Source: Clostridia bacterium (GTDB lineage: Bacteria > Bacillota > Clostridia > Christensenellales > Borkfalkiaceae). Taken from it: a stretch of 7,635 bases of DNA. A program made the translations under genes and the position numbers. Positions 1 through 5,028 of this stretch are shown piece after piece; the first letter of the stretch is position 1; the number at the start of each line of letters is the position of its first letter. The stretch covers positions 1 to 7,635 of the forward strand of contig CAAGDF010000023.1 of assembly GCA_900768525.1 (NCBI GenBank). Direction: 5' to 3'. The notes below the pieces were generated by a model, which was given only the letters and a program-made list of their open reading frames with translations, did no database searches and had not been told where the DNA came from.

Positions 1-41
1 TCAAAAACAAAATACTTTTTTGACTAAGCAATGGTTTTACG

Positions 42-74
42 AGGCTTTCCCAACGCTCGGGGGGAGCCTTTTAT
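42..74 (+). terminator. Rho-independent terminator of an upstream gene
   Basis: A 10-bp stem pairs 42-51 (AGGCTTTCCC) with 60-69, using two G-T wobbles, around an 8-base loop, and is followed by TTTTAT. The T-tract is on the plus side only, so it should end plus-strand transcription. A plus frame open from base 1 stops with TAA at 25-27, 14 bases before the stem. That could be the last codons of the upstream gene, but eight codons are too few to call a CDS. Confidence 0.65.
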
Positions 75-205
75 AGTGTGATACGCACCCAAAAAAATAG
101 GACAAACAAGCCTAAAATTTGCCAATAAAACCCGCGAAATAATGCAACACCCCGTGCAAAAATAAATAAAAATATAAAACGATTATTTAATGTAGCGAAA
201 ATCGA

Positions 206-234
206 TTGAAAATTATTTTATAATGTGTTAATAT
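206..234 (+). promoter_or_regulatory. Candidate sigma-A promoter for the first gene
   Basis: TTGAAA at 206-211 (five of six matches to the -35 consensus) is separated by 17 bases from TAATAT at 229-234, which carries an extended TG motif at 226-227. The start point would be near 241. A perfect TATAAT at 219-224 lies in the same stretch but has no -35 at proper spacing. The surrounding bases are very AT-rich, so chance matches are likely. Nothing else is seen between the terminator and this site (75-205). Confidence 0.4.
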
Positions 235-257
235 ATTATAAGACGAACTATAGAATT

Positions 258-300
258 GTCAGGTAAATCGGTGAGTTTTAAGCGATGCCGATTTGCTGAC
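258..300 (+). promoter_or_regulatory. Long hairpin in the 5' leader of the first gene
   Basis: GTCAG at 258-262 pairs with CTGAC at 296-300. After a single bulged G at 263, TAAATCGG at 264-271 pairs with CCGATTTG at 288-295 (one T-G wobble). This gives 13 pairs around a 16-base loop. It starts about 17 bases after the predicted transcription start and ends 32 bases before the ribosome binding site of the gene at 347. There is no T-tract, so it is not a simple terminator. A regulatory or mRNA-stabilising role is inference. Confidence 0.5.
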
Positions 301-346
301 TTTACAAAATATGTTTGTTCGGCACACTTTCTGGGAGGGCGCAGTT

Positions 347-1156
347 TTGGTTACAAGGCGAAAATCAATCGAAAATTTTTCTGCTAAAGCCGACGAGTTA
401 ATCGGTTGCGCATATCTTCTCTCATCGGCGCGTATTTCAGCCCTGCTGAAATCTATCGCTTCGTCGCGATTGCTTTTAGAAATCGTAACTTACTGTCTTG
501 ACGGCGTTGATTTTGAGAGTTTGTTGCAGGAATATTCCATGCAGGACAAGCCTTACCCGACCGATAACAGGTCGGTGCTCATTGCGTTCGGGTTTCTTTT
601 GTTTACGGCGATCGACGCGGGCGAGTTCAAACTGATTGACGTGCTTAATAACAACTATAAGCGAAGCAATTTGGAGCGCAGTTATCAGGCGTTTTGTACG
701 TTGTTCGTGATACCGTTCAAGGATGCAATAGTCGATACCGCCGAAAAGGCTGCAAGAGAGTACGACGCCGAAGTGCTCAACGAAAAAACCAAAAAGAAGA
801 TTTTGGCGCGAGATAAACAGGTTGATCCGGACGAAGAGGAATACCCCTCGATTTTCGTTCGAGCCGAAGAAAAGGCGGGCGCGGGCAGGAAGAATTATCT
901 GACCTGTTATTCGGATATTCAGAATTTAGTCGCCGACGATTTGGCAAAAATTGCTCACAGCAGATTGCGCGAGCGTGAAAAGACCGATCTGGCGTTGCTT
1001 CTAACCACTTTCCGCGATTGTTTGTTCAAAGGCTCGGAAGAGCAGGTAAAACAGTCGTTTATCAGTTACAAATACGCCGTGCAAAATTTTAAACGGTTAG
1101 ACAGTTCGGTTGACGATATCGGCAGAATTTTGCGATTTTGCGGTATAATAGACTGA
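347..1156 (+). CDS. Conserved-looking hypothetical protein, helical, 269 aa
   Basis: I do not recognise this protein. The frame is open from 293, but the best start is TTG at 347, because GGGAGG at 333-338 sits 8 bases before it. The earlier TTG (293) and ATG (311) have no ribosome binding site, and the TTG at 293 lies inside a leader hairpin. The product would begin MVTRRKSIENF and have 269 residues. It looks cytosolic: no signal peptide or convincing membrane segment. It appears mostly helical, with a hydrophobic N-terminal half (a patch reading IAFGFLLFTAI near residues 80-90) and a very charged middle (KTKKK, then DPDEEE near residues 155-170). The C-terminal part has amphipathic stretches such as LREREKTDLALLLTTF. 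No catalytic or metal-binding motif is apparent. It lies 54 bases upstream of the Nudix gene on the same strand and could be co-transcribed with it. The reading frame is convincing; the function is unknown. Confidence 0.75.
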   Translation: MVTRRKSIENFSAKADELIGCAYLLSSARISALLKSIASSRLLLEIVTYCLDGVDFESLLQEYSMQDKPYPTDNRSVLIAFGFLLFTAIDAGEFKLIDVLNNNYKRSNLERSYQAFCTLFVIPFKDAIVDTAEKAAREYDAEVLNEKTKKKILARDKQVDPDEEEYPSIFVRAEEKAGAGRKNYLTCYSDIQNLVADDLAKIAHSRLREREKTDLALLLTTFRDCLFKGSEEQVKQSFISYKYAVQNFKRLDSSVDDIGRILRFCGIID

Positions 1157-1165
1157 TTACATATT

Positions 1166-1185
1166 GCTTAAAGTATTCTTTAAGC
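1166..1185 (+). promoter_or_regulatory. Perfect 8-bp inverted repeat before the Nudix gene
   Basis: GCTTAAAG (1166-1173) and CTTTAAGC (1178-1185) are perfect inverted repeats around a TATT loop, in the 54-base gap between the hypothetical gene and the Nudix gene. No T-tract follows, so it is a poor terminator. It could be an operator or an mRNA-processing hairpin. A perfect TATAAT at 1144-1149, in the last codons of the preceding gene, would place a transcript start just upstream of it, but no -35 accompanies it. Confidence 0.4.
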
Positions 1186-1210
1186 CGATAGTTCATAAGG
1201 AAAGCGTTCT

Positions 1211-1741
1211 ATGAATAAATTATTATCCACAAAATGCCTCTACTCGGGGCGCGTGGTTAATCTTTGTCTTGACGAAATCGAGTGCGACGGCAAAAAGTGC
1301 ATGCGCGAGGTCGTTCGGCATAGGGGCGGGGTTACCGTGCTTGCCGAAAAGGGCGGAAAGTTTGCTTTCGTGCGGCAGTACAGGCACCCGATGGGCGAAG
1401 AAATATGGGAATTGCCCGCAGGCACGCGCGATAAGGGCGAAGAACCCGAGGTTACCGCTCGCAGGGAACTCGAGGAAGAGTGCGGCATTGTTGCCGAAAA
1501 GCTCTATTATCTCGGTCGGTTTGCCGTTTCGCCCGGGTACACGGACGAAATCATTCATTTTTATTACGCAAACGAGTTTAAAAACGGTACGGTTCATCTT
1601 GACGACGACGAGTTTTTGACGTGCGAGTGGATTGATATAAACCGCGCGTACGAAATGGTTGATAACGGCGAAATTTACGACGCTAAAACGCTTGTAGCGA
1701 TTTACAGACACCGCGCGGGGCTTATAAAGGCTGCCAAATAA
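1211..1741 (+). CDS. nudF: ADP-ribose pyrophosphatase, Nudix hydrolase family
   Basis: This 176-residue protein should hydrolyse ADP-ribose to AMP and ribose 5-phosphate in the cytosol, removing a reactive metabolite that can glycate proteins. The full Nudix box (Gx5Ex7REUxEExGU) is present at residues 71-93: G71, then E77, then R85-E86-L87, E89-E90, G92 and I93. The acidic residues bind the catalytic magnesium. The motif SPGYTDE follows at 107-113, with a proline 15 residues after the box, the spacing typical of the ADP-ribose subfamily. The N-terminal region (residues 1-40) ending REVVRHRGGV also fits that subfamily. The length agrees with B. subtilis-type enzymes. The start is supported by AAGGA at 1197-1201, nine bases before the ATG. 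It lies downstream of the hypothetical gene and convergent with the DUF1294 gene, the two stops being 25 bases apart with no clear terminator between. The family call is firm; substrate is inferred from motifs. Confidence 0.93.
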   Translation: MNKLLSTKCLYSGRVVNLCLDEIECDGKKCMREVVRHRGGVTVLAEKGGKFAFVRQYRHPMGEEIWELPAGTRDKGEEPEVTARRELEEECGIVAEKLYYLGRFAVSPGYTDEIIHFYYANEFKNGTVHLDDDEFLTCEWIDINRAYEMVDNGEIYDAKTLVAIYRHRAGLIKAAK

Positions 1742-1766
1742 AGACGAATTTACGCAAACAGCGGTT

Positions 1767-2081
1767 TTAATAGTATAGTTCGCGGTCGATAAGCCAAAAA
1801 TTATTATAGAAACCGAAGATCAGCACATACACGTTTATAGTTATAAGCACGGGCATCGTAATCATCAGAAACAGGCTCGAAAGTCTGTATTTGAAAACGA
1901 ACATTGCTATATACACGCCCGCCGCGCCGCCGAGCGCGCCCGCGATAAACAGTTTTCCGTCGGGAACGGATTTGTCCGAACATTCTTCGTGTTCTTTGCG
2001 CTGCATCATTATAAGTAAAAAACCGTAAACGTTTACGGCAACAAAATATACTATTACTATAACCTTAATAAATACGAGCAT
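1767..2081 (-). CDS. DUF1294 family small membrane protein
   Basis: This 104-residue integral membrane protein has about three membrane segments, near residues 3-25, 44-63 and 70-90. It matches the pattern of DUF1294 as I know it: a hydrophobic first helix ending in a charged stretch, then a (I/V)P motif (here SVPDGKL at 38-44), a glycine-rich second helix (LGGAAGVYIAMFVF at 50-63), and a third helix after a short basic loop. The usual FxHKTxKxxF signature is degenerate here (FKYRLSSLF), so it is a divergent member. The family has no established biochemical function. The ATG start has no good ribosome binding site; AGAGG lies about 20 bases upstream, and no in-frame ATG, GTG or TTG fits it better. 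The gene is single, divergent from nrdR and convergent with the Nudix gene. Confidence 0.75.
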   Translation of the reverse strand: MLVFIKVIVIVYFVAVNVYGFLLIMMQRKEHEECSDKSVPDGKLFIAGALGGAAGVYIAMFVFKYRLSSLFLMITMPVLITINVYVLIFGFYNNFWLIDRELYY

Positions 2082-2138
2082 AATAAAAGTTTGGGCAAAT
2101 ACCTCTTTTGTTATGCGCGATATTCACCCCGCGGCTCT

Positions 2139-2159
2139 CGCGTTTGCATAAAAAACGCG
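2139..2159 (+). promoter_or_regulatory. Inverted repeat in the divergent DUF1294/nrdR intergenic region
   Basis: CGCGTTT at 2139-2145 and AAACGCG at 2153-2159 form a perfect 7-bp inverted repeat around a 7-base loop, in the 119-base region shared by the two divergent genes. It is placed where a regulator could control either gene. I found no convincing -35/-10 pair on either strand, and it does not resemble the NrdR box. Confidence 0.3.
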
Positions 2160-2200
2160 TTAATAAGCGGATTTTAATGGAGAAAGACTAATTATTCGGT

Positions 2201-2659
2201 ATGAAATGTCAGTTTTGCGGTTGTCTTGAAAGCAAAGTCGTGGATTCGAGAATCAACGAGGACGGAACGGTTATACGCCGTCGTCGCGAGTGTGAAAAGT
2301 GCGGAAAGCGGTTTACGACTTACGAAACGATCGAAGATTCGCCCGTTCTGGTAATAAAAGGGAGCGGTGCGCGTCAGGTGTTCGATCCCAACAAGATTAA
2401 AAACGGAATTATAAAGGCGTGCGAAAAACGCCCCGTATCCATCAGCGAAATCGACGCGCTGGTGGATGATATTCAAAAACATATCGCCAATTCTATGGTT
2501 CAGGAAATCTCTTCCAAGGACATAGGCGAGATGGTAATGGAACGGCTTAAGCAGCTCGACGAGGTTGCTTACGTCAGATTTGCGTCGGTTTATCGTCAAT
2601 TCAAGGACATCAATTCGTTCATGGAGGAGTTTGCCAAAATGAACGGTGATAAAAAGTGA
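2201..2659 (+). CDS. nrdR: Transcriptional repressor NrdR
   Basis: NrdR is a zinc-ribbon and ATP-cone regulator that senses adenine deoxyribonucleotide and ribonucleotide levels and represses ribonucleotide reductase genes. The 152-residue length is standard. The zinc ribbon uses C3, C6, C31 and C34 (MKCQFC and ECEKCGKRFTTYE), and the basic run VIRRRRE at 24-30 is the family's DNA-binding hallmark. The ATP-cone spans about residues 48-138, beginning VLVIKGSGARQVFDPNKI. That segment is slightly divergent: many homologues have an acidic residue where G-S-G occurs here. The start is certain by family alignment, but the nearest Shine-Dalgarno-like GGAG (2179-2182) is 18 bases upstream, and a tiny ORF, MEKD-stop, at 2178-2192 covers it. 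A lipoprotein gene begins 14 bases after the stop, so the two are probably co-transcribed. No reductase gene is in the window, so its targets lie elsewhere. Confidence 0.97.
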   Translation: MKCQFCGCLESKVVDSRINEDGTVIRRRRECEKCGKRFTTYETIEDSPVLVIKGSGARQVFDPNKIKNGIIKACEKRPVSISEIDALVDDIQKHIANSMVQEISSKDIGEMVMERLKQLDEVAYVRFASVYRQFKDINSFMEEFAKMNGDKK

Positions 2660-2673
2660 TCAGGAGTCATATT

Positions 2674-3291
2674 ATGAAAAAAATCATTTCGCTTGTACTG
2701 ACCGTTTTTCTTGCGGTAGCCTGCCTTTCTTTCGTCGGTTGCAACAAGACCGCTTATTCCTACTGGCAGACGCAGGGCGGTAAAGACGATCAGGAAAACC
2801 TTATGTATAACGTCGCCGAACTTACTTTCTCTTCGGTAAAAGTTTCGCAGGTATGGATCAACGTTTCCGACCTTAAGCCCGAAGAAACCGTTATCGAGAT
2901 TGAACTCGGCACGGCAACTTCCACCACCACGACAGAAAAAGTTTCGGCAAGAGTTACCCGTACCGATATTTCCAAGAGCGGCGAAAAGCAGGGTTGGATC
3001 AACGTTATGAACAAGACGACAACAAGAAGCTGCACGAGAGTTACCGTTCTTGTAACCGATACTTTAAAATTCAACGAAATTTGCCTTATCAACGAAAAAG
3101 GCGAACAAATCAGCCTTCAGTTTTCCAAGGGCGGCGTAAGAATGGATGCAAGCGAAAATATCTATACCAAGTCCGAACTCGAAAAACTTGAAAAGGGCAA
3201 TCTTGCTTACAGCGAATATCCTTCTTACAATATCGCCGACGAACAGGACAAGTTCCCCATGGAATACGCCAAAGATCTTAAAAATGCGTAA
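2674..3291 (+). CDS. Putative lipoprotein of unknown function, 205 aa
   Basis: I do not recognise this protein. The frame opens with a GTG at 2656 overlapping nrdR, but the real start is ATG at 2674: AGGAG at 2662-2666 is seven bases upstream, and translation then begins with a classic MKKIISLVLTVFLAV signal. A lipobox-like FVGC puts the lipidated cysteine at C23; phenylalanine at -3 is unusual, and C17 (AVAC) is an alternative. The mature part is polar and probably beta-rich, with WINV occurring twice (61-64 and 108-111), a Thr-rich stretch at 80-88 and a segment LKFNEICLINEKGEQI at 131-146. That segment faintly recalls galactose-binding (discoidin-like) beta-sandwich domains, which is inference only. 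The C-terminus is charged and Tyr-rich. It is probably anchored on the outer face of the membrane. It follows nrdR by 14 bases, which suggests shared transcription but not necessarily related function. Confidence 0.8.
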   Translation: MKKIISLVLTVFLAVACLSFVGCNKTAYSYWQTQGGKDDQENLMYNVAELTFSSVKVSQVWINVSDLKPEETVIEIELGTATSTTTTEKVSARVTRTDISKSGEKQGWINVMNKTTTRSCTRVTVLVTDTLKFNEICLINEKGEQISLQFSKGGVRMDASENIYTKSELEKLEKGNLAYSEYPSYNIADEQDKFPMEYAKDLKNA

Positions 3292-3316
3292 TAATCGACT
3301 TATAAGCCGACTTATT
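3290..3316 (+). repeat. Direct repeat, copy 1 (CGACTTA motifs 12 bases apart)
   Basis: The sequence starts with 14 bases (AATAATCGACTTAT) identical to 3368-3381, then CCGACTT, also shared. Inside each copy CGACTTA occurs twice at a 12-base period (3296 and 3308 here). The repeat begins within the stop codon of the lipoprotein gene. The centre CTTATAAG is an 8-base palindrome. A tandem recognition site is possible, but no function is established. Confidence 0.5.
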
Positions 3317-3322
3317 TAAAAT

Positions 3323-3339
3323 CGAACGTTTGCCGTTCG
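3323..3339 (+). terminator. Weak terminator-like hairpin after the lipoprotein gene
   Basis: CGAACG (3323-3328) pairs with CGTTCG (3334-3339) around a 5-base loop and is followed by TTTGGCTGTGTTTT. The stem is short and the T-tract interrupted, so it is a weak candidate for ending the nrdR-lipoprotein transcript. A smaller GCCG/CGGC hairpin follows at 3356-3366. Confidence 0.35.
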
Positions 3340-3367
3340 TTTGGCTGTGTTTTATGCCGAAACGGCG

Positions 3368-3394
3368 AATAATCGACTTATTGACCGACTTTTT
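3368..3394 (+). repeat. Direct repeat, copy 2 (CGACTTA motifs 12 bases apart)
   Basis: This is the second copy of the repeat at 3290-3316, 78 bases downstream, with CGACTTA at 3374 and CGACTTT at 3386. The 14-base left half is identical and the right half shares CCGACTT. It includes TTGACC (3381-3386), which resembles a -35 element, but no suitable -10 lies about 17 bases downstream. Confidence 0.5.
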
Positions 3395-3402
3395 GTTAAA
3401 AA

Positions 3403-3462
3403 GGGCGGTAAAAAACGCGAATAACAACCGCCCGTGTCCGTATAGGTCAGCGAGCGGTTTTT
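3403..3462 (+). promoter_or_regulatory. Mutually exclusive hairpins, possible attenuator
   Basis: GGGCGGT (3403-3409) can pair with ACCGCCC (3427-3433). Alternatively AACCGC (3426-3431), which overlaps that arm, can pair with GCGGTT (3454-3459), which runs straight into a T-tract. The two structures exclude each other, as in antiterminator/terminator pairs. A second AGCGGTT followed by ATTTTT occurs at 3468-3479. No known riboswitch consensus was recognised and loops are large (17 and 22 bases), so this is tentative. Confidence 0.25.
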
Positions 3463-3503
3463 GCTAAGCGGTTATTTTTGCGGCTGAATTATTTGTTACG
3501 CAG

Positions 3504-3519
3504 AGTTTTTGCAAAAACT
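3504..3519 (+). promoter_or_regulatory. 16-base perfect palindrome upstream of the HNH gene
   Basis: AGTTTTTGCAAAAACT is a perfect palindrome ending 20 bases before the ATG of the HNH gene. Its position suits an operator at the promoter or leader. It has no central spacer, so it is more natural as a protein-binding site than as an RNA hairpin. No promoter could be assigned with confidence between 3400 and 3539. Confidence 0.35.
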
Positions 3520-3539
3520 GAATTTCGGGGTGCAAAGAA

Positions 3540-4001
3540 ATGGAGAAAAAAACATATAAATTGATGATGAAACCCGTGCCCGATTCGTGTTGGTATTCTA
3601 ATCTTCGGTCGGCTTTGCCTAAAAAAATATGGGATATTTTAAGGCATGACGCATACGATCGGGCGGGCGGCAAGTGTATGATTTGCGGGCGAAAAACAAC
3701 TCAGCTCGAGGCGCACGAAGATTGGAGTTACGACGAGAAAAATTGCGTTCAGAAACTCGATAACATTCTTGCGTTGTGCCACGATTGCCACGCCGTTATT
3801 CATATAGGGCGCACGCAACTTTACGGCGACGAGGACAGGGCGATAGCGCATTTTTGCAAGGTTAATAATTGCGGTTATTCCGATTACATAAAAAAGTTGG
3901 GCGAGGCGAACGAGTATCACAAAAGGCTCAACCGAGTTCCCGAATGGAAACTTGACGTCGATTTTATCACCGAGGTATTAAAACGCCACGGCGTGGAATA
4001 A
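3540..4001 (+). CDS. HNH-fold (zinc-binding) protein, possible endonuclease
   Basis: This 153-residue protein carries an HNH-type zinc and metal motif in its centre: C46-x2-C49, H59 in LEAHEDW, N75 in LDNILALC, C80-x2-C83, then H84 and H88 in CHDCHAVIH. The two CxxC pairs would hold a structural zinc, and H59, N75 and H84 or H88 correspond to the His-Asn-His residues of the beta-beta-alpha metal fold. The usual HH pair at the first histidine is replaced by AHE, so activity is uncertain. Conserved-looking flanks are the N-terminal MKPVPDSCWYSNLR (10-23) and a C-terminal helical part with HIGRTQLYGDEDRA (88-101) and YIKKLGEANEYHKR. There is no partner methylase, phage gene or toxin nearby, so a restriction or mobile role has no contextual support. 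The start is fixed by a stop at 3519-3521 upstream; the binding site is weak (GGGG, 3527-3530, nine bases before the ATG). Confidence 0.85.
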   Translation: MEKKTYKLMMKPVPDSCWYSNLRSALPKKIWDILRHDAYDRAGGKCMICGRKTTQLEAHEDWSYDEKNCVQKLDNILALCHDCHAVIHIGRTQLYGDEDRAIAHFCKVNNCGYSDYIKKLGEANEYHKRLNRVPEWKLDVDFITEVLKRHGVE

Positions 4002-4019
4002 ATCGCTTTTTACAAGTAG

Positions 4020-4025
4020 TATAAT
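4020..4025 (+). promoter_or_regulatory. Candidate -10 element for the VTT-dinB unit
   Basis: A perfect TATAAT lies in the 46-base gap between the HNH and VTT genes, 22 bases before the VTT start. No good -35 is found 16-18 bases upstream, where the HNH gene ends. If used, the leader would be only about 16 bases. Confidence 0.3.
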
Positions 4026-4047
4026 ATATCGACGGAAAAACGGATAA

Positions 4048-5028
4048 ATGATAAAAAAACGGGGCTATAAGTCGATTATCGATATAAACGAACGAAAAAG
4101 AGCGGAAGATATAAAGTATTTCGCGGCGATAGCGATTGCGTTTTTGTTTTGTCTTTTATCCATAATTTCGGCGTGCGCCGCATGTTTTCGGCTGTACCTC
4201 GGTAAGTCGGGTTATGCGTATTATTTGCCGGCAATAGTGCCGCTTATCATTTGCGTGTTTTCGCTTTTTATCTGCCGTTTGCAGGCGAAAAACGCTTTGG
4301 GTACGGCGGTAAGGTTTTGCCTTGCGTCGGCGTGCGTGCTTGCCGCCGCGATTTTTGCGCCGTACATTGCAAGTTTTTTCTCGTCCTATTCGGCTATACG
4401 CGCAGTTATATCGGCATACGGGGCGTTTGCCGTGCCCGCATATATCGTTTTCGAGATTTTGCAGGTGATAATTTTGCCCGTGCCCGGCATAGTATCTATC
4501 GCCGCGGGTACATATTTGTTTGGTATTTTTTTAGGCGGGTTATACAGTTTTATCGGAATAACGACGGGTTCGCTTATCGCCTTTTACATAGGCAGGAATT
4601 TTGGGCGGAAAGCCGTAAATTTTCTTGCGGGCGACGGGCTTGAAAAATTCTCGTCCAAATTCAAAGGCAAAGATAAAACTTTGCTTGCGGCAATGTTTAT
4701 TTTGCCGTTTTTTCCCGACGATTTACTGTGTTTCGTCGCGGGACTTTCGTCAATGAGTTTAAAATATTTTGCCGTCGTAATGACTTTATCAAGACTGATT
4801 TCGTCGTTTACGGCGTCTTGCTTTATCGGCGGCGTGCCGCTTAACACGCCGTTCGGCATAGCCGTATGGTGTGGCGTTGTCGTGTTTTTTATCGCCGCTT
4901 ACGTTATAATAAAAACAAGGGGGAAAAGCATTGCGTTATGGATACAAAAGGTTACGAGAAATCGGCGTATAGGTCGGTTAACGGCACTTTTAAAGAAAAA
5001 TCGGTCGGCGAAAAACGCGAAAGGGTAA
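4048..5028 (+). CDS. TVP38/TMEM64 (VTT/DedA superfamily) membrane protein
   Basis: This 326-residue integral membrane protein has a VTT domain at about residues 125-265. Members of this superfamily are thought to move or scramble lipids, or support envelope homeostasis, in the cytoplasmic membrane; the substrate here is unknown. Two or three extra N-terminal membrane segments (about 23-47, 57-78 and 86-112) precede the domain. The hallmark segments are visible: a re-entrant-type ILPVPGIVSIAAGTYLFG (142-159), the glycine-rich SFIGITTGSLIAFYIGRNFGR (167-187), and LPFFPDDLLCFVAGLSSMS (219-237), where the prolines and acidic pair are typical. A last helix (about 270-288) leads to a basic cytosolic tail rich in Lys and Arg. 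The 91 bases coding the end of this tail are shared with dinB in another frame. Only a weak ribosome binding site (CGGA, 4033-4036) precedes the ATG. It is probably co-transcribed with dinB. Confidence 0.88.
   Translation: MIKKRGYKSIIDINERKRAEDIKYFAAIAIAFLFCLLSIISACAACFRLYLGKSGYAYYLPAIVPLIICVFSLFICRLQAKNALGTAVRFCLASACVLAAAIFAPYIASFFSSYSAIRAVISAYGAFAVPAYIVFEILQVIILPVPGIVSIAAGTYLFGIFLGGLYSFIGITTGSLIAFYIGRNFGRKAVNFLAGDGLEKFSSKFKGKDKTLLAAMFILPFFPDDLLCFVAGLSSMSLKYFAVVMTLSRLISSFTASCFIGGVPLNTPFGIAVWCGVVVFFIAAYVIIKTRGKSIALWIQKVTRNRRIGRLTALLKKNRSAKNAKG

Noticed and set aside
1..27. Last eight codons of an upstream gene ending TAA at 25-27
   Set aside because: Plausible because a terminator follows, but eight codons cannot be told from chance and the other two plus frames also reach stops soon.
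293..346. Upstream extension of the first gene from TTG 293 or ATG 311
   Set aside because: Neither has a ribosome binding site, TTG 293 lies in the leader hairpin, and TTG 347 has GGGAGG at ideal spacing.
2082..2200. NrdR box for autoregulation
   Set aside because: No pair of NrdR-box-like sequences was seen; the AT-rich ACAAAATATA nearby lies inside the DUF1294 gene and does not match.
2656..2673. GTG start of the lipoprotein overlapping the nrdR stop
   Set aside because: AGGAG at 2662-2666 and the MKK signal-peptide start point to ATG 2674.
3324..3338. SOS (LexA) box, because GAAC and GTTC are inverted here
   Set aside because: The spacer is seven bases rather than the four of the Firmicutes box, and the site is far from dinB; the inverted repeat is better read as a hairpin.
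3434..3510. tRNA-like stretch (TATAGGTCAGCGAGC resembles a D-arm)
   Set aside because: There is no T-arm consensus, no anticodon stem and no acceptor pairing.
4866..4937. N-terminal extension of DinB from 4866
   Set aside because: It lies wholly within the VTT coding region, has no supporting ribosome binding site and adds residues unlike any Y-family polymerase.
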